64,000 bases of DNA, taken from assembly GCF_964340395.1 (NCBI RefSeq), contig NC_135560.1, positions 9,325,098-9,389,097 on the forward strand, in the 5' to 3' direction. The translations under genes were made by a program, and so were the position numbers. Under the pieces are notes generated by a model. The model saw only the letters and a program-made list of their open reading frames with translations, ran no database searches and was not told the origin of the DNA. Source of the stretch: Glandiceps talaboti. Taxonomy: Eukaryota; Hemichordata; Enteropneusta; Spengelidae. This document shows positions 37,291 through 48,519 of the stretch, piece by piece. The first letter of the stretch is position 1. Every line of letters starts with the position of its first letter.

Positions 37291-40200
37291 ATGCTCAACC
37301 AGTGTGATGTAATACTTTTTTTTTTTTTTAAAGTTTCAGTCATAATGTATGATTCTTTATATTTACAAAAAAACAACTTTTGAAAGTTAAACTTTTTGAA
37401 CAGTAGATTGATTTAGTTCAGACTACAAATGTGCTGTCAGTTTTGATATAATTGTCACACACATGTGTACCCAGCTGCATTTGCACTTTTTAGACTTTTT
37501 TTCTTCCCTTTTTTGACGTGCAAACATAGGGAAACTTTTTCAATAATATGTTCTGGTAAATACCTGTACAAGTAGACTTTAATTCATGTCATGGCTTTGT
37601 TTAGAATGAATTGACAAGGGAGAAACAGCTGATTCAAGCCATATTTAACAAATATTTACTGAGTACAGCTATTTTTATCATTCAATAATAGATAGTATGG
37701 GAGCACAGTTACTGCCGATAATGTCAGTCATATGATAGTTTGTGTAATTTGACGACATGGGGTCACAGTGGAGGAAGACCCTGGGATAAGTTACTGAACA
37801 TTACGAAATAAGTCACGGCTTTCTGGTTTTCACCGTTGGTTGGAAGTCTTGTATGTCATGTGTACTTGTACGTGTGTAATGTTGGACTGGATATCATGTC
37901 AACTATGTGGTATAACCAGTGTTTTTGTTAAGAATGGTAATTGTAAGTAGGTAAAATCTACCGGAGTTGAACAGTAGTTTTCACAGGGATTCCCCATCAA
38001 ATTTATCATAGTCCTAGGTAAAGATGTCTTAAATGATATGTTCTTGTCTTGGATCTTAAAGTTTAAAGACAACACTTACTGTGAGTGTTTATATTTTATC
38101 GTTCATCTTACCAGATTCTTTCAATGAAAGACAGTACTTAACTGGTTAATACCAGTCATCAGCCTCGCTGTATATCATAAGTCTAGTAACAATACGTGTG
38201 TGCTTGTTTTCTGTAACTTCTCACTCCATGTATAGTCAAATGGACAAATTCTCCTGAAAATCTAGTTAAATCTCCTGCTGGGGAAAGGGTGAACAGCGCA
38301 TGTCAGTAGTAATCCATCACACACTGACAGGCAGTTGTAATTGTTTACTTCATTCAGTTTACTACAAACTCAACCGCCAGTCGTAAAGTAAGTAACGTGA
38401 GAATGCGATAACGTCATTACATTTCACAGCATTAAAACTACCGCTGTCGGAATGGAATGTCATGCTGGAGAAAGCCATTTAACTATACAGTGGGGAGAGA
38501 GATTGTAGAAAACGGGCTGACATGTACAGATTCTAGACTTACTATATTCAAAACATTTACATTATTGAAAATTTTTTACAGCTGGAAGACTAACTCACTG
38601 ATAGTATGCTTTACATTGTTTGTGAATGTTTAACCACCAAAATCAAACATTGTTAATGTTGATACGATTGTGAATAAGTTGCAATATGTATAGTGAATTT
38701 GTATGATGTTTACTGAAATAGCACTTCAGTTGTAAACTTTGCCATTTTATGGAAGAAATAAACAGTGATAATTTAAATCGATTGTAAGCGGATAGCCCTT
38801 GAAAAAACATAAACAATGATAAGCTCTTGATATAAAATCCATCATACGGATATAAACTATGACAGATGCAGAATATACCTCAAACAGTGATACACAATTC
38901 AGAACGTCACAAGGTCATTTGAGGACAAATATTTCATATAATAAGAAAATATCTGAAACTTGTGCAGCTGAACAGTCTCTGTGAGTGCAGGCCATAATAG
39001 CAGCATATGCGGCATTCTATAGATAGCATCACTGCTTGCCTCATTCGTAACGTCTTACAGTTTTATTTAAAGCTTTCCATACACGTAATAGACATACATC
39101 ACAAGTCTCAAGTGACATAAGAAACATGCCATTACATGAAATGAGCAGTGATAAGTCAGATACACATATGTTTTGTGTGTTTGATGAGAAATACAGGTAG
39201 TTTTTTTTACGATAAAGAGAGTAACTTGGAACACTTTTCTATAATAAGCTGGATTTATCGTGTTACGTATATACAAGGTATAGACAGGATCATGTACATG
39301 TGATTACATTGAATAGTATGTTTGATGAGAAATACAGGTAACTTTAAGGCTAGACAGTAGAAGGGGAAACCACTGTCTATAATTTAAGATGAAAGCATTT
39401 AACGATATGTATAGCCATATTACAGGCATATTTGTGAAAGTAACACTCTTTGAGTTGTGAAAGTGACACAATCTGAGTTTATTAGCTCTTTAATACAGGT
39501 GAAAATACTTCCATAAAACAACAATTAAACTGTTCCAGTGGAATGTTAATGTCTTTGATGGCATTAAAAATTGTCTTTTGGCATTGTTAGTATAGTATAC
39601 ATGGTACACTTAATGACGTAATCGGGGTTTTCTTGAATTGGCATTATGTATACATAGACTAAATTATGACATCGGATCTTTTATATGCCTATAGAATTAC
39701 AAGATGTAAGAGTTCTACCTACATGTAGCCCAGAGATTTGGCTTGGTTTGGTCTGAAGTCCCTTCTTTCTTCAGGCCTATTAACCAAACCCGACTCAGGA
39801 TTAACTTAAACTGTTCACATTTGTTCTGTGATTTTGAGTTAAGAGTCATCTCAGAGTCAACACAATTTGTCTAGTGTGAACCCCCAAACTATCTCAAGAA
39901 ACTCTCCACACCAACCTTCTTTAGTGGACTTGCAATTTTCAAATGATGGTGAAGTGTATTTCAGTAAATACTGAAGCTTGCAATGTATCATGGCAACAAT
40001 TCAATACAGTACATTTTGTACCTCCGACATCGTATATTACTTCTGAGTTTATGCCTTTCAGAGTCTGTATTTTATGCCCAAAAAACGTAACAAATTCAGC
40101 TTGTGCCCTTTAATACATGTATTCGTTTCATTTGCAATAAAAGTTAAGGGAATGAAAATCAAGTAAATGTTGTGTAGATTCCACACCAATTACCATACAT

Positions 40201-40819
40201 TTTGTGGGCTAGTAAACTACCTTGGGATTTCAGGTAGTTTTTACTGATAATGTATGCCACAATCCAAAATCCATCACCATTCTTAAGTAATGTTGTACAT
40301 ACAATGTATCCCGTCCAAGTAATCAATTCAGTATTCCTTTACTAGTCTTTTCACTTTGTGTGATCATGTTTTACTTGTAACACTGGTATTAAATTCATAA
40401 TTGTTTTTCAACAAAATTGGTCAGCCATGTCGTAACATTTGAAGTGCTAGTACGGTGTGTTTGAACAATTTTTTCCTACATTTACAGTAAAATTGTTCGG
40501 CAGCTTTCAAGTTTGATCATTTGTAGTCCAGGGGGATATACAGCTATAACCATGTCTGTCATCCCAAATGATTATTACATGTACATGTATTGTATTGACG
40601 TCAGTAACTCAGAAATTTTACATCATGTGTACTTTATCGTCCCCATCAGAAAGCCTTGTAAATCTCCGACTTGAAATTAAAAGGTCATTAAATTATGTAT
40701 TTTTGTAATGTGTATGATTAGTTTGCATTCCCTTGATAATCCCGAACTCATAAGATTTATAATGATAAATTGTTTATTGACATCATTCTAATTTTGTGTA
40801 TGTTTGGTTTGTTTCACAG
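37291..40819. other. Non-coding DNA, no gene seen
   Basis: No array or element was recognised except a short direct repeat, TTTGATGAGAAATACAGGTA, at 39179 and 39321. CRE-like TTGACGTCAG occurs near 40597. Confidence 0.5.
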
Positions 40820-40863
40820 GGACCTGTCGCATGGCATTTTCTCCTCAAAGTTCACCCATTTAC
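40820..40863 (+). CDS. Candidate 44-base internal exon
   Basis: A T-rich acceptor TTTGGTTTGTTTCACAG ends at 40819, and a good donor, TTTAC|GTAAGTG, begins at 40864. All three frames are open over so short a length. The frame that continues the phase-1 donor at 22631 gives Gly, then TCRMAFSPQSSPIY, and ends in phase 0. FSP followed by small residues and a hydrophobic pair is the usual look of a WD40 strand a-b region (established pattern, weak evidence at this length). Its partner exons downstream were not found. It could be a chance pair of splice-like sites. Confidence 0.25.
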
Positions 40864-40944
40864 GTAAGTGTATCCTAATATATAAGTATTCTATTGTGTC
40901 ATGATGTTATTCCTTGCCTAGAGAATATTTACATGTACTTTTAT

Positions 40945-42180
40945 TGAGTATGTAGATACTTTGCTGTGCCAGTGTTACCAGTGTTATGCATGTAAAGTAC
41001 TGTTGTGCCAGTGTTGCCGGTGTTATGCATATAAATATACTGCTATTTTGAGTTTGTGTTAAGAATAAGATACATTGCTGTACCACAGTGTCACTGGTGT
41101 AAGGGTGACCCTATTTCTTTTATGTTTCTCATTACTTTTTCATAGCAACTATGGGTCGATTGGTCAATTTGAAAAAAAAAATGAATAAAAAACCATCTTC
41201 TTCAGTTTCTCTGCCTCTCCAGTTCCTCTTCCCTATCTTCTTTTTATTGGATTCCTGGTAGCAAACCCTTTCCCAGCTTATCAACACAATTGGCATGTTC
41301 TCAGCCTCCCTACTTGAATAACTTCCGTCATTTTTATGAACAAATGTCACTGCCGCTGCCATGACTGTAGATGATGTCGATAGTCCAGACATGTGCTATT
41401 TTGTCAGAGAGGGCGCTGTTCCACAAAATATTAAGGGCAGGTAAAAAAATTGTTTAAAAATTATTTTGATGTCGGAGCTGAAATTTTGGGTTGGTTGAGT
41501 AATGAGAAACAGAAGGGTCACCCTAATGCATGTATATATACTACTGTGCCAGTGTCACCAGTGTTATGCATATATAGATACTGTATACTGCTGTGCCACA
41601 GTGTTGTCTGAGTAATGCATAGACAATTGTATTTTCCTGTACTATTGTCACAGTGTAATGTATGTAGATATACTGTTGTGCCACAATGTCCCCAGTGTCA
41701 TGCATGTAGATAAATTGCTTTGCCACAATGTCGCCAGTGTTATGCATGTAGATATACTGCTTTGCCACAATGTCGCCAGTGTCATGCATGTAGATATACT
41801 GCTTTGCCACAATGTCGCCAGTGTTATACATGTAGATAAATTGGCATTCATTTTCAGTGTTGCTAGTGTTATGCATGTAGATATATCACTATGCCAAAGT
41901 TGTCCCAATGTTATGCATTTAGAGATACTGTTACTCTCCAGAGTTATGTCAACAGATAAAGTGCTGTGGCATGGTAGCCTAATGTTATGTATAAATGTGT
42001 TGTTATTCAGTGTCTCCTGTGTTATGCATGTAGATGTATCGTCATTCTGAATATTTCTGATGTTATGCATGTAGAAATACTGTCATGCCATAGTGGTCTC
42101 AATGTTACATCAGTGTACTGCTATAGCATATTATCACATACAATGTATGTACCAGAGATTACATGTACCGATGTGTGCGC
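40945..42180. repeat. 42-57-bp minisatellite, split by a transposon
   Basis: The unit carries CAGTGTTATGCATGTAGATA then TACTG..TGCCACAATGTC. The best-preserved units are 41660-41850; edges are degenerate. Bases 41103-41523 are an inserted element (listed separately). Open frames of about 110-140 codons on both strands come from the 42-bp unit being a multiple of three. Confidence 0.9.
41103..41523. mobile_element. PIF/Harbinger (Tourist)-like MITE inserted in the minisatellite
   Basis: Left GGGTGACCCTATTTC .. GTTTCTCATTAC and right GTAATGAGAAAC .. GAAGGGTCACCC are inverted. TAA flanks both ends (41100-41102 and 41524-41526). Removing the element and one TAA restores GTGTAATGCATG, which fits neighbouring units of the array (for example GTGTAATGTATG at 41653). 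Three-base TAA/TTA duplications with G-rich ends define PIF/Harbinger elements (established). At 421 bp it lacks a transposase. An 86-codon frame on the - strand (41132-41392) is open, but I see no transposase motif. A decayed relative lies at 14255-14485. Confidence 0.82.
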
Positions 42181-42844
42181 ATACCAGTGTTATTTGCACT
42201 GTAGTGTAGTATTGAAAACATTATTGCATACCTGTATGCAAATGATATGTAAATGAGTGTTTGTTCTACATGAAAGCATGTGATCATATAATCTTTTATA
42301 TGGTAATTTGTTGTTGCAGATAAACATACATGACTGTATTTCTATTTAAAGATAAAACTGTATGAAAGGAGTGTATATGACCATATTTTGTAACTCTTTG
42401 AAATAGAACCTTGTCCAAGTTATCAATATGGCATACATCTAAGTAAACAGAATGGAAATGAATTCCCTGTGTGTGTTAAGTGTATATGCTTTTAAGTAGA
42501 TCCATTTGCATTGCTGTTGTTGTTGAATTGATGTTAGAATTCCAGGAAAGTGAAAGTCGGAAGTACGTAATTGGCTCGTTTACTAAGTACACATTAAATT
42601 GGTTGAAAGGCATTCGTTTTCAGTTTCTGCATCTAGCCCCCCGACCGGTAGTTGTCTTTTATGCCAGGTTTGTGTTCCTGTATCAGACTTATACATTTAT
42701 GTTTTATAATACCTTTGATTAGGAAAAACCCAATGAGTTCCCGGAAACGGTGTATAGCATGTCATTTCAGTCAAACTGCTAACACCCCTTAATTTATGAC
42801 TCCTTAGATGAATAGCTTGTAAGTGCTGTACTTGAAGTGTTGAT

Positions 42845-43036
42845 GTTTCTTACGTGGTCGGCACATGCAATCACAGAGATGTGAATTAGGAATAACCTCA
42901 TATGGATCATTAAACAGATGACTGTTTATGCATGGCTTAGAAATAGCTGCCCAATGACCGCACAATCTCAGATGTGAAATAGAAGTAGCCACACATGAAC
43001 CATTCAACAAAGAATTATTTATGTATGGCTTGTAGA
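42845..43036. repeat. Diverged tandem duplication of about 100 bp
   Basis: ACAGAGATGTGAATTAGGAAT .. TTATGCATGGCTTAG is echoed by TCAGATGTGAAATAGAAGTAG .. TTATGTATGGCTTGTAG with many substitutions. Confidence 0.55.
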
Positions 43037-43890
43037 GTTTGTTGTTTTTGATTCTTCTGCATCTCTACAAAATGGCTGAGCACATCAAATACATTGGCTC
43101 ACTAATAACCCAAGCTTCAGATGCAGAATTCATATTTCTAAATATTCGAAGCCCTAGTGAGCCAAGCCATGTATAGTACTAATAGCCAATAGTTGAAATC
43201 AATGAATAAATGAAACAGACAGACAATAAAGAAAATAGAAATTATTGCAATGCCATAATGATATATCATGTACAAATGGCTATTATTTTATAGATAGAAA
43301 AAGAAATTAAAAGACATTGGTTTGTGAAAAAGATAATGTGAACTGTCTTCTCACTAGATCTCTGTCAAGATATTATTTCATTATTGCTTGTCTTGAATTA
43401 ATAGGCATATGAACTTACAACGCTATTTAAAGCTGTTACCGGACACTGCGACCATATCATTATTTGTAAAAATATAAATAAACCTGTCAAGTTTGAATCG
43501 TGATGGAGAAAAACCATCATGACTTGTTCAGCCAGGGTTCAGCCATTTTGGAATTGCGCCCTCACAGGTTCAACTTATCAATTATAAGGAAATGGCCAAT
43601 CAAAAAGAGATTTTACAATACTACTGTAGCTGTCAGAACAAGCTGTTGTTGTATGGAAATGCAATGCAAAATTTGTGAAAATGTTCATTGATTTTGAGTA
43701 GTGCACATATTTTTAGCACATGTAAATTATAATAAACCAACTTTCTGATATCAGCGTTTATTAATCAGCTGAGAGTATAGATACCATCATTTTAATCCAA
43801 TCCAATTTAATCTAATCTAATTTGGTTGATAAATTTACTAATTTTGTTTTGTTGGAATGAAATGAGTAAAGTCATCATATAAGCAGTCTC

Positions 43891-43904
43891 GTTGCCATGG
43901 CAAC
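43891..43904. promoter_or_regulatory. Perfect RFX X-box palindrome
   Basis: GTTGCCATGGCAAC is a 14-base perfect palindrome identical to the high-affinity RFX consensus (GTNRCC-N(0-3)-RGYAAC, established). A weaker GTTACCATGGAAA follows 14 bases later (43919-43931). RFX factors drive ciliary and other gene sets. If the gene starting at 22.5 kb is real, this site would be intronic. Confidence 0.55.
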
Positions 43905-44109
43905 TAGTAACTAATCTCGTTACCATGGAAAATTTGTGTACACTGTAGGATAGCAATGCAAATTACCTTCTTGTAACCATTGACTGCACTGATACCAGTG
44001 AATGGAAATGACAACAAGACATATAAACATGATAATTGGCAATTTTACATTCTACAATGCAAAAGTAAGTGGGATACAATATAACATTACATGTACATTC
44101 ACCTTATAC

Positions 44110-44322
44110 TAGTCTGTAAGGTACGTTGTGACGGGGCGCCCTCAAACATCAGGCAACCCCTAACGTGAGAGGAGGCCGGTGAGGGCAAAGCGTCATGACG
44201 TATCTTACAGGGCGAAACGTCACGACGTATCTTACAGGGCGAAACGTCACGACGTATCTTACAGGGCGAAACATCACGACGTATCTTACAGGGTGAAACG
44301 TCACGACGTATCTTACAGTCTA
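44110..44322 (+). mobile_element. MITE family A, copy 2, with amplified right end
   Basis: Exact 9-bp duplication ACCTTATAC (44101-44109 and 44323-44331) encloses TAGTCTGTAAGGTACG ... CGTATCTTACAGTCTA. The core GACGGGGCGCCCTCA and AGAGGAGGCCGGT is shared with copy 3. The terminal part (TATCTTACAGGGCGAAACGT) is repeated at 27-bp spacing from 44201 to 44318, giving five near-identical right ends. The 9-bp duplication points to a MULE-like transposase (established criterion). Confidence 0.88.
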
Positions 44323-44383
44323 ACCTTATACATAATGTACTCGTGAGTCATAGCGTGTTATAAGCTTGAATCCCAAACAGTAG

Positions 44384-44446
44384 AAAATTAAATTGAATTA
44401 AATTGAAATTAAATTAAATTAAATTAAATTAAATTATAAAATTAGA
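44384..44446. repeat. (AAATT)n pentanucleotide repeat
   Basis: AAATT pentamers with two GAATT/GAAATT interruptions. Confidence 0.93.
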
Positions 44447-45352
44447 TTAACAGAACTTCTGAAAGTGACCTGTCCATCGCAGATACTTCTACTGTTTCTA
44501 CTCAAAGTCATTGACATTGCTAATTCCTTAGGGGGCAAAAAGGATTTAATTGAAAAGATTTATTGATTGCGACTTATCTTACAGCAAAACTGAACATAAC
44601 AGGATTGTGTTACTACCCCGGGAGATTAGTATAATATCAGATATAATGGTTTGTCAGTAGACCAAAGACTCATAATTTAATACATATAAAAATGTCGATG
44701 GAAATGATACGCTGTGCTGTGATTTGAATAGAGATTGTAGGTTACATCTGAGATTTGTGTTATGCCCTTCAGGCAGTTGGATGATGTAGGTAAACTTTGA
44801 TTATTGCCATACTCATGAATCTGACAAAGACTACGTGTGGATAGGTAAAGATCAGTGTTTTTCGCTAAGGTGTGGGTACCCCGGTATTAAACAGACAGGG
44901 GTAAATTTGGTCCACCTGGCATAGTTCCCATACATTGTAATATAATTTGGGTGGGGAACCCTGGTCAAAATGAATGACTGGGGAACTCAGGTAAGTTTGA
45001 CCTACTTGCCTCCCTTAAACAAACACTGGAGGTTGTAAAGATATGTGTCTTAGTGTTACCAAGAGTCTCAGACCAAGAAATTGTTTGGTGGTCTGAGCAA
45101 GAGGTGTAGTTCTAGACTTCGGTATTTTCGGTATAGTGGAGGCAAATAATTTGAATTGTCATGGCAAATGCAAATTTTAAGATAGTTTGTACCTTGCTAG
45201 AATCAGGTGGGTGTATTTACAGATAGCAGAAAGTTTCAAAACCTTCATTTCGTAATATTTATGAACATATAATTACTTTTCCACTTATATGATACATGTA
45301 ATAGGACCTTCCCTTCTTCCCACTATTTACGTATGTATATATACATTTATAA

Positions 45353-45507
45353 ATAATTCCTCGAAATCAATGCCAGTTTTACGTCATAATGTTCCAAGTT
45401 TGATTCTGTGAACTAACAAAAATATGAGCCGTAGGGGAGTCTTTATAGTCCGTGGAATCATACTTGGATGTTATGACGTAAAACTAACAACGATTTCGTG
45501 GAATTAT
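45353..45507. mobile_element. 155-bp foldback MITE
   Basis: The left arm ATAATTCCTCGAAATC .. GTTTTACGTCATAA .. CCAAGTTTGATTC pairs with the right arm GAATCATACTTGG .. TTATGACGTAAAAC .. GATTTCGTGGAATTAT over about 62 bp each, leaving a loop of roughly 30 bases. No exact target duplication was found. Confidence 0.75.
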
Positions 45508-45578
45508 AGTTTTGATCTTTCCTGTTTGACATCACACAGGTGAAGGTTTGCATGTGTTACGTGGTAACATATATAACA

Positions 45579-45599
45579 TACATACATGCATGCATGCAT

Positions 45600-45659
<60 letters not shown>

Positions 45660-45786
45660 GCATGCATGCACATGCACACACATACTTGCATACACAGACA
45701 TAGACATACACACATACGCACACACATGCACGCATGCAGGCATGTTTGGACACACATACACACATATATACATATACACAAATATA
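45579..45786. repeat. (CA)n / (CATG)n compound microsatellite
   Basis: ACATACATGCATGC leads into a long CA run and then decays through CACACATA words. Open frames here are artefacts. Confidence 0.96.
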
Positions 45787-46472
45787 TACAATCAGACAAT
45801 ACCATAAATTTTGTAATTTGACAAATTTACAGCATTTTAAGTACTCAATCTTGGTTATTTGTAGAAGATTGGGTACGTGAAATCTGTATTCAAAATTTAC
45901 CAAGACTCTCAATACTGCAGGTCACAAAGAACTAATGTATTACTTTCTGTGAAAATTGAATAACTGGAAGAACAGGATGTTGCTAGGCTACCAGAAGATT
46001 TACATTCTTAATAACCAATGGGATCAAAGATCAGCAGAAAGTGAAAAATTATATCAGGAAATATTTTATATGACAGCAGAGAGATGAAATTGACATAAAC
46101 ACTCTATTAGTTTCCCTTACACTATAATCGATTTCTATCAGTAGTGATATAAACTGCTCATTTATTAAAATTAAAATTTCATTTCGTGTATGATTTGTGA
46201 CATGTATAAAGTACTAGGGACGTGATGTATCATCTCTCAGCAGAATTATTCATGTATTTAGGATAACCTGTGGAAAAGGGGCAAGTGAAAGCAAACAGAC
46301 CTGTTTCATAAATTTTGTATGCTCTATTTTCAAGTGATTCCTTAGATATTTTTGTTCTAGATTCATGTAGTTTTTTCTCTGCTGTTTTTTGTTAATTTTT
46401 GCCTGTTGCAAAAATGCAATAAAACTTTACCAGAAACGGTGCATTCCCTCTGATTACATTTTTGTAGATTAG

Positions 46473-46486
46473 TTTTTTTTTTTTTT

Positions 46487-46517
<31 letters not shown>

Positions 46518-46526
46518 GAGGGGGGG
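46473..46526. repeat. Poly-T followed by poly-G
   Basis: 24 T then about 22 G, one A and 7 more G. The G run has quadruplex potential. Homopolymers this long are also where assemblies are least reliable. Confidence 0.9.
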
Positions 46527-46974
46527 ATTCTGGTAAAATTTACAATGTATAGATTTCCATACCGTATTCTATATTATTGGCTGCAAACTTCTGTATGTTA
46601 ATGGATGAGGGTATTACAGTAAAAGGATGCATAGTTTCCATACCAGGTTACTGGTACCAACCTATATTGGTAGTTCGGATCTACCCACCATATTGAATCA
46701 TCGCTTCACAGATCTTGAGATTTGATGCCACAGATAGCACTATTTTGGTGAAAAATCGTGATAAAATATGTTGTGAACATTGGAAGGGTTCAAATGTTAC
46801 AGATAATACAGCCCCCTAAAGAGCAGTACAATCACAATTGTTTTGAGCCAGCACTGTGAAAGTTAGATTAACACATGTACACAAAATGACTACATAGTCA
46901 AAGTTCCACCCTAGTTCTATCAGTGTGTTGGACCTAATTCTATGTTTCCCTTCATAACACCTAAATGATGGCAT

Positions 46975-47037
46975 GGTCGGTCGGTCGGTCGGTCGGTCGG
47001 TCGGTTAAAAATAATCCCCCCCCCCCCCCCCCCCCCC
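46975..47037. repeat. (GGTC)n followed by poly-C
   Basis: About seven GGTC units, an A/T spacer, and 22 C. It is the second long C/G homopolymer within 550 bp. Confidence 0.93.
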
Positions 47038-48403
47038 AAAGTAAGTATATGACTATGAGTTCATATTGGTATTCTTTCAATTTATAAACATACTTTAAGA
47101 GACATTTATTTTATTAAATGTTCCAAATTTCTGCAATAAATGATAATTTTCGTTCAGAAATATACACATGGGGTTGCCATGACAATCAGTCATGTTATGA
47201 CATATCTAATCCTGCCATAGAGGCTGTCAATTTTTTAAAAATATTTCACTAGATTAAAGACATGTAGGGTCGGTCAGGTCATGAGAAACTTAGAAATTAA
47301 GTACGGCTGCCCTCATTAGGTACAGGGTAAGGGAATGTGTATCTCTCAATCCAGGCTATTATGCTGTGAGTATCTTTGACCCATTTAGCACCAGCCCATT
47401 CATCACTGAGCCTCTTGTAGCTGTAGTAAAGTTAGTGACAGAGTAATTTAGATACTGATAACCAGGATTGGAAAACAATGATTACGACTGTAAACTGTAA
47501 TTAGAGTGATATATTGACTGTTGAAATCTTCTGGTGTCTGATACGCTTGACATGAACCACTCACAAATCTTTCTTAAATTCAGTCATGTTTTCCATGAAC
47601 TTTGTCTCTCTACATTTTAAATATTACTCTAACATGCTACCCCAGGTTGTCTCCTCCCATTTGTCATGTAAATAAGAAATGTCAGTGACACCAAGTATGA
47701 TGAAGATTTCAAATCAGTAGGTTTTAATCATGAAATAGACACAGTTTCATTAATAGACAAGATGTTTTCATCATGGTACATGAAATGAGCATTTTGTATA
47801 TTTCAAATTCTATGTACAGATATCAGACGTGCTTGAACACATGGACAGATATCTAGGTACTTTTTGAAAACCTACTTGAATTGCGATTAGCAGATGTTAT
47901 AGTCTGTAATCGAGTATATAACTGAATGTACAGCTGGGTTTCCAGGGTATATTAACTTGTCATTCATATGATGTCTTGAAAGGTCCTGATCCTAGCCAAA
48001 GTTTCCAAAGTAATGTATAATGTAATACATGTATATGCCTTCCTCTAGCTATTCACATTAATTAATCAAGTCAGTTCACTTTACAGCTGAGAAAAGACAA
48101 TCTCTTAGCACATTGCAAAATTCTTGAGACCTGTATGCTAACTTTTCAAGAGTCATGATAATGATAACATTAATTTATCAGAAATATTGTAATCTAATAT
48201 ATACAAATCTGCAATGTAACAAAAAAATACATCTCATTGTCAAAAATAGATTAATAAACATTTATGAAATATAAATAAATCATAATTTTAAATTTTATAA
48301 ATCATAAAATTTGTTTTTTTAAGTCAGGAAACTACAAAAGCTGACTTCCACACGGCTTTGTTAAAACTTGGGAAAAATCACCAGTGTATTTCTCGAATGA
48401 AGT

Positions 48404-48510
48404 TAGTCTGTATGGTACGCCGTGACGGGGCGCCCTCACACATCGGCCAACCCCTCCCACACGAGAGGAGGCCGGTCAGGGCAGAACAACATGACGTATC
48501 TTACAGTCTA
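48404..48510 (+). mobile_element. MITE family A, copy 3
   Basis: TAGTCTGTATGGTACG ... CGTATCTTACAGTCTA with the core GACGGGGCGCCCTCACAC. Flanks GAATGAAGT (48395-48403) and CAATGATGT (48511-48519) agree at 7 of 9 bases, a decayed 9-bp duplication. At 107 bp this is the basic unamplified form. Confidence 0.85.
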
Positions 48511-48519
48511 CAATGATGT

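Noticed and set aside
44990-45000. Strong GTAAGT donor after CTCAG
   Set aside because: No matching acceptor or open exon upstream; the region holds short internal repeats of a GGTAAGTTTGACC / GGTAAATTTGGTCC motif.
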